A stretch of DNA of 63,567 bases. Source: Myxosarcina sp. GI1 (GTDB lineage: Bacteria > Cyanobacteriota > Cyanobacteriia > Cyanobacteriales > Xenococcaceae). Of this stretch, positions 27,383 to 36,504 are shown one piece after another (position 1 is the stretch's first letter; the number at the start of each line of letters is the position of its first letter). Both the position numbers and the translations under genes were made by a program. The notes beneath the pieces are model-generated. The model was given only the letters and a program-made list of their open reading frames with translations, had not been told where the DNA came from and made no database searches. Where the stretch lies: contig NZ_JRFE01000060.1 in assembly GCF_000756305.1 (NCBI RefSeq), positions 1 through 63,567 on the forward strand. The letters are read 5' to 3'.

Positions 27383-29383
27383 TTATCTTTTTCTCTTGAA
27401 TTCAAAGTTCTGTCGATGGATTTGCTCTTGCTCTTGCTCTCTTTGTTCTTCTAAATGTTTTATAGTGTGTCGCTCGACCATTTTTTGAGCTAAAGCATCT
27501 AAATCGGAGGTATTCTGTTCTGAAAGATTTTTGTAAGTTCCTGCGACTTTGACTATTGCTGCAATATATGAATCAGTTAATTGATACTGATTTTTTCTGA
27601 GAAAGCGAACTCGGTCGGATTCACTCAAAATCCTTGCGCCATCGGCTTTTTCTCCTTTTAGTACCCCATGAATATAAACTTCTAAATCTAATCTTTTACT
27701 ACCTATGTTGCCAAAAGATTGTCTGACCTTTTCGGCTAGCTTGTTGTACTCAGTGCGGTAGTGAATTTTTTTATCTAAATCTGAAGAGATGGCATTTTTA
27801 TGAGCTTCAGTATAAGCTAGTGGTCCTGCCTTAGCGATCAGATCGTCAAGTCCTTTTCCCTCATCAGCATTCCACTTCAAAACTTTAACCTTACAACCTT
27901 TGGCTTCTAATAGTTCGATACCGCGTACCATATCCCGTCGTACATTAATAATGGTTTTTGTTTTGGTATCTCGATCGTAGGCAAAACGAAACTCACGATT
28001 TGAATGAGTAAAAACAGATAGTTGGGGATTTAGTTCTCTTTGAGGCAGCTTTTTTCCATCTTGATAAGACTTGTAAATATGGTTGACTCCAGACAAACCA
28101 ATAGTTACTTCACCTTGAGATAGTGATGCTAAGGTTTTTTTAAAGCCTTCTGCGATCGTAATGGGAATTTCGGGATATTGCTTGATTACGTACCAAAAGC
28201 CACTTTCTCGTTCTGCCACTGTAGGATTTATATTATGTTTTTGATAAATTTTTTCGGCAAGTTCTTCGCTTATTTCAGGTAAGAAAAGTACTCGTTCTGT
28301 CTTTGGTGGAGTCTCATATTTGATATGCTTTGTCTTACCCTTCTCAGCACTTTTAGTTTCGTCTACGCGAGGATTATCGGGCTTAAAGCAACCCCAAAGA
28401 CTTTCGGTGGGTTTTTCTCCATCTTGAAGATTTTGTAAGCTAAGAGCATCAGTTCCCGCATTACCCCACCAACCGCCATCTTCTAAATGGCTATAGCGAT
28501 TGAGTAATCCGCTTCTTATTCTGCCAGAATTAAGTCTATCGGAGTTTGGAAGATCGTATAGCAGATATTCATGAGGGGTATAGTCTTTTAAACTGACAGC
28601 GTTAAGTGAGGCTAAATCGGGATGAATTGCACTTTGTTTGAATTCTTCCCAATGATGTTGCTCGATATGTTTGGGTTTTTCATCTTTATAATCTGGCTGC
28701 CAGAAGGGGCGATTGCTACTACTACTTAAAACAGAAGAAGCAAGCTGGCTCAGGCGAGCATTACGAGACTGGCTTGCATTTTTGTTTTGTGAAAAAGAAT
28801 CGGCTATGCGTGTAAGTTTTTGCTGCACCTGCTCCTGCAACCTATCTGTAGCTTTATCGAACAAAGTCATGGTTTCGGCAATTGCTTCTGTTGCTTGATA
28901 ATTGAGAATTGTATTGGCTAATTGCTCTAAACCCTCTAATTTAACGGTGTGCTTCCTTTCAAGCGCGTGTTCTAAAACTTCTAGCTTTTGCAGTTGAAGA
29001 TTACGGTCGAATTGTTGAATGAAATCTTGAGTTTTTTCTAAAGCTTCAACCAAGCGATCTTCTGCCTGAGTTTTGGCAATTGTATCGGCTAGTTCTTCTA
29101 AACCATGTAAAACTACTCCTCCTCTTGAGAAGAGGGCATCTGAAAGTTCTCGATCGCGTTCTGTAGCGATTCCATTTTGGCTATCAGTTCTTTCATAAGC
29201 TCGTCTAAATCGCTGCTGTTTTTCTCCTGCAAGAGCTTGGTTAGCTTTTGGATAAAGTCGTTCAGGGCGTTCTGAATCAATTCCTGGTTTTGCTTTTGGA
29301 TTTGGACTAGTTGTTGCTGTTGTTCCTTCAACAGAGTAAGTATTTCTTTTAGAATTAGTTCGTTTTCCATAATGCTTCTCTAT
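27383..29383 (-). pseudogene. C-terminal part of a disrupted relaxase fusion: linker plus DUF3854 primase-like domain
   Basis: An open frame of 666 residues runs from the codon directly after the IS target site (29383) to the stop at 27383. It lacks an ATG near its front; a TTG at 29053 could start a 556-residue product. It begins IEKHYGKRTNSKRN, continues with a Pro/Lys/Arg-rich linker and a coiled section (LEELADTIAKTQ; LEQLANTILNYQ), then a DUF3854 domain: GCFKPDNPR, PEIPITIAEGFKKTLA and FRFAYDRDTKTK. Deleting the IS and one TA joins it in frame to the relaxase (5816-1202=4614 bp, 1537 residues). Relaxase-primase fusions are known in RSF1010-type MobA. The IS leaves this part separated from relaxase and helicase. 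Confidence 0.8.
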
Positions 29384-29393
29384 TAAACCGCAT

Positions 29394-30242
29394 CTACTTT
29401 GAAAACCGTAGTTTTTCTTCTTCTGGATCGAGGTGTTTTTTAACCCACAAGCGATCGCTTAAAAACAGTGGAGTAGTATTAATTAGATGCTGAAAATCAG
29501 CAACAGCAGAAATTAACTCTTGTTGTTGGTCATAACAAACATGATAAGTTATGTCTTCTCTGAGCCATTGCCAAAGATGTTCGACAGGCATAAAATCTGG
29601 GCTATAGCCAGGTAATTGTAGAAGATGGATGTCCATTGCTGATGCTGCCTCGGTGACCACTTTAGCACGATGATATGGTGCGCCATCCCAAACCACAGTT
29701 ATTTGTTGCTGGGGAAATTCGACTCGCAACTTTTTGAGAACATCAATGGTATTAATTTTCTCTGCTTTCTCATAAGGAAAAATTCTGGTTTGCGCCTGAT
29801 TATAGAGGTAAACACCATAAAAAGAGACTTTCTTTCTTCCAGGAGAACTAGAGCTGACCCAAAACCTTTCTCCCCGAATTGACCAACCGTAACCTTCATC
29901 GGTATCTAAATGTATATGGGCTTCATCAATATAGATAATTAATCGCTTTTGATGAAGTGCATCCTCTAATAATTCAGTAATTTGTTCGACAAATTCAGCT
30001 CTTTTGGCGGTATTGCCTTTATTAAGCAACTTCTTCGCTTTCTTCCAGGAAAAACCCATCTGCTTAAGAGTTTTTCTGACTGTCTCTCGACAACAATTTA
30101 TCTTCCACTTCTGTTTCAGCCAGTGGACGAATCTTTTTAACGTCCAACGTGGAAACCCTTGAGATTTCCTCCCTCTTTCTTGTGGTGCTAATGCTGACCT
30201 TAAAAGAGCTTTCTGGATTTGATTCCCTAAATCTTTTCGCAC
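29394..30242 (-). CDS. IS630-type transposase, catalytic (DDE) part, copy 1
   Basis: 282 residues from a GTG. DDE signatures are IYIDEAHIH (first Asp), VVWDGAPYH (second Asp) and PGYSPDFMPVEHLWQWL (Glu). PGYSPDxxPxE is diagnostic for the IS630/Tc1/mariner superfamily. The frame is -1 relative to the upstream HTH part. A T-TTT-TTT heptamer (A7 at 30251-30257 on the plus strand) lies just before the overlap, so a full transposase of about 371 residues can arise by programmed -1 frameshifting. Confidence 0.92.
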   Translation of the reverse strand: MRKDLGNQIQKALLRSALAPQERGRKSQGFPRWTLKRFVHWLKQKWKINCCRETVRKTLKQMGFSWKKAKKLLNKGNTAKRAEFVEQITELLEDALHQKRLIIYIDEAHIHLDTDEGYGWSIRGERFWVSSSSPGRKKVSFYGVYLYNQAQTRIFPYEKAEKINTIDVLKKLRVEFPQQQITVVWDGAPYHRAKVVTEAASAMDIHLLQLPGYSPDFMPVEHLWQWLREDITYHVCYDQQQELISAVADFQHLINTTPLFLSDRLWVKKHLDPEEEKLRFSK

Positions 30243-30508
30243 CGTTTCGGAAAAAAAGGGTTTCTTCCTCCCGTTCTTTGATACTCGACGGCTTTGAGAC
30301 CTTCTTGATTATAACGATGCACCCATTCCATTACTGTTTGGGGATTTCTTCGGGTTTGTTCCCCTACCTTTGTAGCACTTTTCCCTTCACTAATTTCATA
30401 CAATGCCATCAGTCTCTCTCTTGTTCGAGGATGTTTGGCAGCCAATGCCTCTGTTCTTAATAACTCTTTGCTTTGATTCCAACGAGCGTAATCTACTTTT
30501 AACATCAA
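30227..30508 (-). CDS. IS630-type transposase, N-terminal HTH part, copy 1
   Basis: 93 residues. It has a helix-turn-helix of the type found at the N-terminus of IS630 transposases (ALYEISEGKSATKVGEQTRRNPQTVMEWVHRYNQEG). It ends soon after the T7 slippery run (NPFFPKRCEKI). Alone it could bind the IS ends and repress; by -1 slippage it extends into the DDE part. Confidence 0.88.
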   Translation of the reverse strand: MMLKVDYARWNQSKELLRTEALAAKHPRTRERLMALYEISEGKSATKVGEQTRRNPQTVMEWVHRYNQEGLKAVEYQRTGGRNPFFPKRCEKI

Positions 30509-33198
30509 ATCGATCTTATTTTTCTTCTCTTAATCAGCCTATTTGATTTTGAGCCAAAACTCCAGTTTTCAAACTGGACGGGGTTTAGTTCGATGGGATT
30601 TTGTTGGGTATTAGATTTTTGTACCCAACCACGTAGATTTTCCAAATTTTCAGTGTAGACCTTGAGAGCGGTAGTCTGACGGGATATCTTTACATAAAAA
30701 GGTTCTAAACTGGAGGTAGGATCGCTGGTAGCAGAAACGATAACTCGCTTTTGGGATTTGCCCTGAGCGCGATAGGAAGTAGAAACTAGATTGTGGTCTA
30801 AAGGTAGAGGTTGCAGTAAAGATATTTTTTGAATTTGACCTAGATTATCTTTTACTGTCAATGAAAGTTCGTCAATCGCCGCAACGGTAACTTGTTTGCC
30901 ATTAATTTGTCCTTTTTTCTTGTCGCTTCCCGCTGTCCACCGCAATTTATCTCCAACAGCCACCTTCATTTCTCTAGAGCTAAATACTTGCTTGTCTTTA
31001 TACTTTGCAGGGTTAAAGCGATATAGCCTACCCCTACTAGAGCTAACGACTAACTCCTTGCCTTGTATTTTTTCTACTTTATAAAGCTGATTTTTTTGGA
31101 GATTAGTACTACTGTAAGCTCTAAAAAGCTGAATGTAGTCTCCTTCTCGGTAATTATTAATTTTCAACTGCTGTTCTTTACTCAGATTACGGGAAATTAG
31201 TTGCACTGTCGTAATTGATTTTCCTAGCTTACCTTCAGCTTCTAGTCCCTTTCTAATCTCTTGAGTAATGGCAAGACGCTCTTTGTTTGTTCCTGTAACA
31301 ATCAAAGTTTTTTTTCGCTCTTGTTCTGATAGCTGTAAATATTCTTTAGCGATTGTCGTGCTACGTTCTTCTCTATCTTCAATTTCAATGACATAACCCT
31401 TATTTTCAAGCATTTGTAGAGCTTGAGAACCGTTTCCACGAGCTATTAATTCTACCGCCTGTTTCTGAATTGAATTTCGCTGACGGACAATTTCATCGAG
31501 CTTGTGAGTAGTTGCTCCATGCTTCATAAGAGAACGCAGAGGACTACCAGCTTCGATGCTGGAGTTTTGTCCTTTATCTCCAACTAATAGTAGTCTTGCT
31601 CCTACTAATTCTGCTTTTTTAACAATAGTTTGAGCTTGGTTGGCACTCATTAACCCCGCTTCGTCAACAATCCAAAGCTGATTGGACTTGTTCTCTGGGG
31701 TAGCTTGAGCTAGATGCGCTACAGTATTAGTCTGAATGTCTAACTCTTTGGCTAAAATTTCGGCAGCTTCAATAGTGGGAGCAAAACCTTTAACTATTAC
31801 TTTAGTTTCCCTCAATTGGTTTCTTAAAATTCCTAGTGCTGTAGTTTTCCCCACACCAGAAAGCCCGTGAATAATTTGATGCCGGTCGGTTGAGGTAAGA
31901 GTTCTGCTAATCGCTAGTCTCTGTCCTTGATTGAGTTTGGTAGCTTCTAGCTGAGGTTTTTCTATTAAGGGGATAGCTTTATTCTGTCCTTCTAGCCATT
32001 GTTTTACCGTATCTATCTCTCGCTTCAAGGCTTTTACTGTCGTAAATTCAGTAGCGTTATTGTTAAGAGAAATTAGTTCGGGATGGTTTTTAATTTCTGT
32101 TTCTAATTCTGAAAAAGAAAATGACTGCAAACCAGATTGATATAAATATTCGTAAATTTTGTCTCTTTGAAAAGATACCGATAGTTCGGATAGATGAGCG
32201 ATCGCGCTATTAAGAGCATCCAGTGCGGTCTGTTTTTGTTTTGGTTCTACTGGTTTATCTTGAGGAACTGGAGGTGTAATGCCATAAGCAACTGCTTCAC
32301 TGCGCCACTGTTGACGATATTCTTCTAGAGTTCGAGTGATGTTTTTAGGTTTACGAGTAGTTAATGCGACAGCGTCTCTATTTTTGTGGTTAATTTCTTT
32401 TCCTTGTTCTTCAAGTTTTTCGACCATTTCTCGCGATCGTTTGCTGAAGGCATCAATTTGTGGGCGAGTAATTCCCTCTAGTTCAAATCCATATTTGGTT
32501 TCCCGAATCTTATAGCCTAATTTTTGTACCTTTTGAGCGAGTAAAGTCTGGTATAGATGTCCGAGCCATTTTTGCTTGGCGATCGCCTCATTGCGTAAGG
32601 CTCTATATTGCCCATCCGCACGTTTTGTACCGTTAAAAATAACGACATGGGTATGAAGCTGCATATCGCCATCTCTAGAAGTATGATGGGGAATCAATAC
32701 AGCAATTAAATTGTCAGTATTTACTATTTCTTGTTTGCCATTAATTTGAACTCTGGTTTGAATGTATTTCTGTTCTATTATTTCTACTACTTCTTTTACA
32801 GTTTCATCCTGAACTTCAAACAAACGCTCGTCTTTTCCTATGTGCAAAGCGATCGAAAAACTTTTGGAAGGAGACAAAGTAATGTCTTCAGCCAAACGTT
32901 CTTGAGTTTTGAGATTATTTCTTTCTGCCCTGATCCGTTCCTGTGAATGGGGCTTATAACCATGAAAAAGAGATTTAAACTCCTCTTGAGTGACTGCACC
33001 TTTCAAACCTAATTTAGTCGCACCTTTTCCATAGAAATATGCGGTAGTTAGCTTGGCGTTTGTCAAAACACTGGGGCTTTGCTCTTGGGATCGATCTCTT
33101 TGTTTTTTTTCATTTTTAGCTCGTGCCAAAGATTCGTCTTGGGTGTAGTATCGTTCCTTTTCACGAATACCAGATTTGATTGTGTTAATACTTAACAT
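30505..33198 (-). CDS. MobF-type relaxase with helicase, C-terminus truncated by the IS
   Basis: 897 residues. The TrwC/TraI relaxase domain covers residues 1-310. It has an N-terminal ERYYTQ (Y17-Y18, candidate nicking tyrosines) and the 3-His metal motif HHTSRDGDMQLHTHVV (H171-H172, H182, H184). The helicase (RecD/TraA-like) has Walker A HGLSGVGKTT near residue 440 and Walker B LWIVDEAGLM. The last native residues are QNPIEL; the following 26 (beginning NPVQFENW) come from the IS end. The intact gene would continue at 29383 to 27383 and end in a DUF3854 domain. Relaxase and helicase remain complete, so nicking and unwinding may still work. Confidence 0.9.
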   Translation of the reverse strand: MLSINTIKSGIREKERYYTQDESLARAKNEKKQRDRSQEQSPSVLTNAKLTTAYFYGKGATKLGLKGAVTQEEFKSLFHGYKPHSQERIRAERNNLKTQERLAEDITLSPSKSFSIALHIGKDERLFEVQDETVKEVVEIIEQKYIQTRVQINGKQEIVNTDNLIAVLIPHHTSRDGDMQLHTHVVIFNGTKRADGQYRALRNEAIAKQKWLGHLYQTLLAQKVQKLGYKIRETKYGFELEGITRPQIDAFSKRSREMVEKLEEQGKEINHKNRDAVALTTRKPKNITRTLEEYRQQWRSEAVAYGITPPVPQDKPVEPKQKQTALDALNSAIAHLSELSVSFQRDKIYEYLYQSGLQSFSFSELETEIKNHPELISLNNNATEFTTVKALKREIDTVKQWLEGQNKAIPLIEKPQLEATKLNQGQRLAISRTLTSTDRHQIIHGLSGVGKTTALGILRNQLRETKVIVKGFAPTIEAAEILAKELDIQTNTVAHLAQATPENKSNQLWIVDEAGLMSANQAQTIVKKAELVGARLLLVGDKGQNSSIEAGSPLRSLMKHGATTHKLDEIVRQRNSIQKQAVELIARGNGSQALQMLENKGYVIEIEDREERSTTIAKEYLQLSEQERKKTLIVTGTNKERLAITQEIRKGLEAEGKLGKSITTVQLISRNLSKEQQLKINNYREGDYIQLFRAYSSTNLQKNQLYKVEKIQGKELVVSSSRGRLYRFNPAKYKDKQVFSSREMKVAVGDKLRWTAGSDKKKGQINGKQVTVAAIDELSLTVKDNLGQIQKISLLQPLPLDHNLVSTSYRAQGKSQKRVIVSATSDPTSSLEPFYVKISRQTTALKVYTENLENLRGWVQKSNTQQNPIELNPVQFENWSFGSKSNRLIKRRKIRSI

Positions 33199-33566
33199 TG
33201 CAAGTATAAAACTTTAAATAGGTCTGTCAAACAAAATCACGATCTATAAAAAGAGAATCTTAAGGGTTGTATACATAATATTAACTTGTTTGCTTTTTTT
33301 TTATGCTAACTTTTAAAAAATATATGCGATCGGTTTTTGACTGCGTGTTGTGTGATGCAGAAAATATTCTTTTAAAAAAGCTCTTAACGTTATGTTCTGT
33401 CAAACATAGAGCAGATATTTATACTCCTGCTATAGAGCGACCATAAACGAGATATATTCGTGCTATGTTTTTAACAGTACAAAAAAACTAACAAAGTAGT
33501 TGTAAATTTAAGTATTAAATAATACAAAAATAATTAATAGGCTATAGAGAGAAAAATAAGGTATTA
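33199..33566. other. Gap upstream of the relaxase with an F-like nic-site candidate (oriT?)
   Basis: No gene is seen. At 33343-33358 the sequence GCGTGTTGTGTGATGC matches the F-plasmid nic region GCGTGGGGTGTGGTGC at 13 of 16 positions, and the flanks CTGCGT/ATGCAG can pair imperfectly. By analogy, nicking would fall between 33353 and 33354. The distance of about 145 bp from the relaxase start is typical for an oriT. CTGTCAAACA occurs twice here (about 33225 and 33395). The match was found by eye only. Confidence 0.45.
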
Positions 33567-33574
33567 AACCGCAT

Positions 33575-34423
33575 CTACTTTGAAAACCGTAGTTTTTCTT
33601 CTTCTGGATCGAGGTGTTTTTTAACCCACAAGCGATCGCTTAAAAACAGTGGAGTAGTATTAATTAGATGCTGAAAATCAGCAACAGCAGAAATTAACTC
33701 TTGTTGTTGGTCATAACAAACATGATAAGTTATGTCTTCTCTGAGCCATTGCCAAAGATGTTCGACAGGCATAAAATCTGGGCTATAGCCAGGTAATTGT
33801 AGAAGATGGATGTCCATTGCTGATGCTGCCTCGGTGACCACTTTAGCACGATGATATGGTGCGCCATCCCAAACCACAGTTATTTGTTGCTGGGGAAATT
33901 CGACTCGCAACTTTTTGAGAACATCAATGGTATTAATTTTCTCTGCTTTCTCATAAGGAAAAATTCTGGTTTGCGCCTGATTATAGAGGTAAACACCATA
34001 AAAAGAGACTTTCTTTCTTCCAGGAGAACTAGAGCTGACCCAAAACCTTTCTCCCCGAATTGACCAACCGTAACCTTCATCGGTATCTAAATGTATATGG
34101 GCTTCATCAATATAGATAATTAATCGCTTTTGATGAAGTGCATCCTCTAATAATTCAGTAATTTGTTCGACAAATTCAGCTCTTTTGGCGGTATTGCCTT
34201 TATTAAGCAACTTCTTCGCTTTCTTCCAGGAAAAACCCATCTGCTTAAGAGTTTTTCTGACTGTCTCTCGACAACAATTTATCTTCCACTTCTGTTTCAG
34301 CCAGTGGACGAATCTTTTTAACGTCCAACGTGGAAACCCTTGAGATTTCCTCCCTCTTTCTTGTGGTGCTAATGCTGACCTTAAAAGAGCTTTCTGGATT
34401 TGATTCCCTAAATCTTTTCGCAC
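33575..34423 (-). CDS. IS630-type transposase, DDE part, copy 2
   Basis: 282 residues, identical to the product of copy 1 (IYIDEAHIH, VVWDGAPYH, PVEHLWQWL). The -1 frameshift site is the T7 run at 34432-34438 (A7 on the plus strand). Confidence 0.92.
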   Translation of the reverse strand: MRKDLGNQIQKALLRSALAPQERGRKSQGFPRWTLKRFVHWLKQKWKINCCRETVRKTLKQMGFSWKKAKKLLNKGNTAKRAEFVEQITELLEDALHQKRLIIYIDEAHIHLDTDEGYGWSIRGERFWVSSSSPGRKKVSFYGVYLYNQAQTRIFPYEKAEKINTIDVLKKLRVEFPQQQITVVWDGAPYHRAKVVTEAASAMDIHLLQLPGYSPDFMPVEHLWQWLREDITYHVCYDQQQELISAVADFQHLINTTPLFLSDRLWVKKHLDPEEEKLRFSK

Positions 34424-34689
34424 CGTTTCGGAAAAAAAGGGTTTCTTCCTCCCGTTCTTTGATACTCGACGGCTTTGAGACCTTCTTGATTATAACGATG
34501 CACCCATTCCATTACTGTTTGGGGATTTCTTCGGGTTTGTTCCCCTACCTTTGTAGCACTTTTCCCTTCACTAATTTCATACAATGCCATCAGTCTCTCT
34601 CTTGTTCGAGGATGTTTGGCAGCCAATGCCTCTGTTCTTAATAACTCTTTGCTTTGATTCCAACGAGCGTAATCTACTTTTAACATCAA
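34408..34689 (-). CDS. IS630-type transposase, HTH part, copy 2
   Basis: 93 residues, identical to the copy 1 HTH part. It overlaps the DDE part by 16 bases at the slippery run. Confidence 0.88.
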   Translation of the reverse strand: MMLKVDYARWNQSKELLRTEALAAKHPRTRERLMALYEISEGKSATKVGEQTRRNPQTVMEWVHRYNQEGLKAVEYQRTGGRNPFFPKRCEKI

Positions 34690-34946
34690 ATCGATCTTAT
34701 TTTTCTTCTCTTAATCAGCCTATTTGATTTTGAGCCAAAACTCCAGTTTTCAAACTGGACGGGGTTTATTAACCTATGTTTGTATAAATTTGAGTGTTGT
34801 CTAGCGTTCGCTCATCAAGATATAGCTTTTAATTAGCTATCAATGCTTTTTATTAGTTTGCGTTTAAAATGAGTTTTAAGAGTATATCGCTGCCTATTGT
34901 GAGATAGCTTACGAAACTGGATCTAAAGTTTTACATTTTTTGAAAA

Positions 34947-36098
34947 ATGAACAGGACTATTAAAATTGCTTTTGATGGAGGCACTAGCAGTAGCAAAGTA
35001 ATTGCCTCTTATCCAGATATCAACTCTAGTTCCAAGTTTGATGATGAAAACTATTTTTTTCTCAACTCTAAAATTCAACAAATAGAAGAAGATTATTACC
35101 AAGATTTGCTGACAGAAATAACCGAAATGGGAGAAGATATTACCACGATAAACAGCCTTATCAGTTTTATCGATCCTAAAAACAACGAACTGGTTTACTG
35201 GCAAATAAGCGAATCGATAGCACAAAGAGGACTTCTTTTTGTCGATGGGAGGAAGTTTGAGACTTTGGTAATCAAAGTATTGGCTTTTATTGGCTATCTA
35301 TGCCAGAGGTATGAAGATTGTAGTCTTATGGACATCGAGCTAGAATTGGGGATTTTATTGCCTCTAGATGAAATAGAAGATAGAGAAGACTTGGCTAAAT
35401 GGCTTAGAGAAATAATTGATAATTCTGGATTTAGGGTCAACAACAAATTGTTTGATAATCTTCAAATCAAAAAAATCAATATTAAACCTGAAGGTTATGG
35501 ATTATACAAAACTTCAAAAGTTGAAAATACAGGAGTATTGATAGTTGGTCATAATGACTTTAGCTGGCTTTTTTTTAAAGACAATTTTTTTTATTTAGAA
35601 GCTTCTAAAACGCTACCAGGAGCGGGAATACACGATCTATTAGCAAAATTAAAATTTCCCGTTCAGAATGAATTACAGATGGCAAAAATTATTCTAGAAG
35701 CTGGAGTAGAGTGCGATCGTCAAATATTAACGCAACTTACTCAAACCAAAAGTGAAGATGAATTAAACAGGCTAGTTAGAGAAATAAGAAAAGCTAGAGA
35801 GAGATACTGGAATGAACGCCAGCGAGACTTAACAAAACTGGAGATTAATTTAGCAGAAAAAGTATATATTGGAGGAGGAGGAGCTTATTATTTCAAGGAT
35901 GAGTTGAAGCATTTATTCAAGAATTATGGAATAAAAATAGACTGGTGTAGAACGCTAAAAAAAGATTTTTGCGCTCGCTTCGAGCTAAAATCTACTAATG
36001 AAATGGCGAATTTATTTTTGGATTGCTATAGTTATTTTAAATTTTTAGATGGAGTAAAAACTGTGACTGGTACTGTTGAAAAAATGGTGTTGAAATAA
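34947..36098 (+). CDS. parM: ParM-type actin-like partition protein
   Basis: 383 residues. The actin-fold phosphate-1 motif is IKIAFDGGTSSSKV near the N-terminus. The phosphate-2 region (NTGVLIVGHNDF) and a connect/adenosine-type VYIGGGGAYYF late in the protein complete the pattern of ParM/StbA proteins. It would polymerise with ATP and push sister plasmids apart. It is followed 16 bases later by a ParR-like gene. The 180-bp gap before it (34767-34946) has a small hairpin (ATAGCT/AGCTAT near 34850) and could hold the parC centromere, though no repeat array stands out. Confidence 0.82.
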   Translation: MNRTIKIAFDGGTSSSKVIASYPDINSSSKFDDENYFFLNSKIQQIEEDYYQDLLTEITEMGEDITTINSLISFIDPKNNELVYWQISESIAQRGLLFVDGRKFETLVIKVLAFIGYLCQRYEDCSLMDIELELGILLPLDEIEDREDLAKWLREIIDNSGFRVNNKLFDNLQIKKINIKPEGYGLYKTSKVENTGVLIVGHNDFSWLFFKDNFFYLEASKTLPGAGIHDLLAKLKFPVQNELQMAKIILEAGVECDRQILTQLTQTKSEDELNRLVREIRKARERYWNERQRDLTKLEINLAEKVYIGGGGAYYFKDELKHLFKNYGIKIDWCRTLKKDFCARFELKSTNEMANLFLDCYSYFKFLDGVKTVTGTVEKMVLK

Positions 36099-36114
36099 AT
36101 TTGAGGGCAAATAA

Positions 36115-36492
36115 ATGACGCAAGTTAGATTTTCTCTCAACACGACTTTCGTAGATACTAAAATAGTTGCTAGAGTAATAAGGTTTCTTAAAGAAGAAAA
36201 AATTAAGAGAGAAGGAGTAGAAATAGCTCTATCTAATTTTTTCGGTGCATTAGCAGTAGCTAGTGAAGGAGGAAGTGTCGAAGAAGTACAAGCTTTAATT
36301 GAAAAATCGCGGTTTCAATTTGAGACTTACCAAAATTTAGCGTTAACTAGATTGGAAAATAGAGTCAATAAATCACACAGTTTTGAAGAAGATAATAAAT
36401 CATTTTCAGATAATACTGACAAAGTGGTAGCTGCTAATTTATCAAAAGAAAAAATAAAAGCGATTATTAGCCTTGATGAAGAAGAATTTTGA
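36115..36492 (+). CDS. parR: ParR-like partition adaptor
   Basis: 125 residues. The N-terminal VRFSLNTTFVDTKIVARVIRFLKEEK fits a strand-helix (ribbon-helix-helix) DNA-binding start. The C-terminal tail is charged and flexible (residues 80-125), as in ParR adaptors that contact ParM filaments. The position right after parM and the size support the call; the sequence itself is too divergent for certainty. Confidence 0.6.
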   Translation: MTQVRFSLNTTFVDTKIVARVIRFLKEEKIKREGVEIALSNFFGALAVASEGGSVEEVQALIEKSRFQFETYQNLALTRLENRVNKSHSFEEDNKSFSDNTDKVVAANLSKEKIKAIISLDEEEF

Positions 36493-36504
36493 TTGGTAAA
36501 AACG

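Larger units (their letters stand above)
29386..30585 (-). mobile_element. IS630-type insertion sequence, copy 1, inside the relaxase gene
   Basis: 1200 bp flanked by TA on both sides (29384-29385 and 30586-30587), the usual IS630/Tc1 target duplication. Ends are imperfect inverted repeats: left AACCGCATCTACTTTGAAAA, right (complement) AACCCCGTCCAGTTTGAAAA. The transposase is encoded in two overlapping frames. Identical coding content appears in copies 2 and 3, so movement was recent. This copy replaces the relaxase C-terminus with 26 residues read from the IS end. Confidence 0.92.
33567..34766 (-). mobile_element. IS630-type insertion sequence, copy 2, between relaxase and parM
   Basis: 1200 bp, flanked by TA (33565-33566 and 34767-34768), same ends and same orientation as copy 1. 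With copy 1 it brackets the relaxase/helicase coding part and the oriT candidate (29386-34766). Recombination between the two copies would delete the relaxase. It may have separated the relaxase and parM promoters, which would otherwise lie in one gap of about 550 bp. Confidence 0.92.

Noticed and set aside
29386-34766. IS copies 1 and 2 as a composite transposon carrying the relaxase
   Set aside because: Copy 1 cuts the relaxase gene, so the bracketed DNA is not a cargo unit; two separate insertions are simpler.
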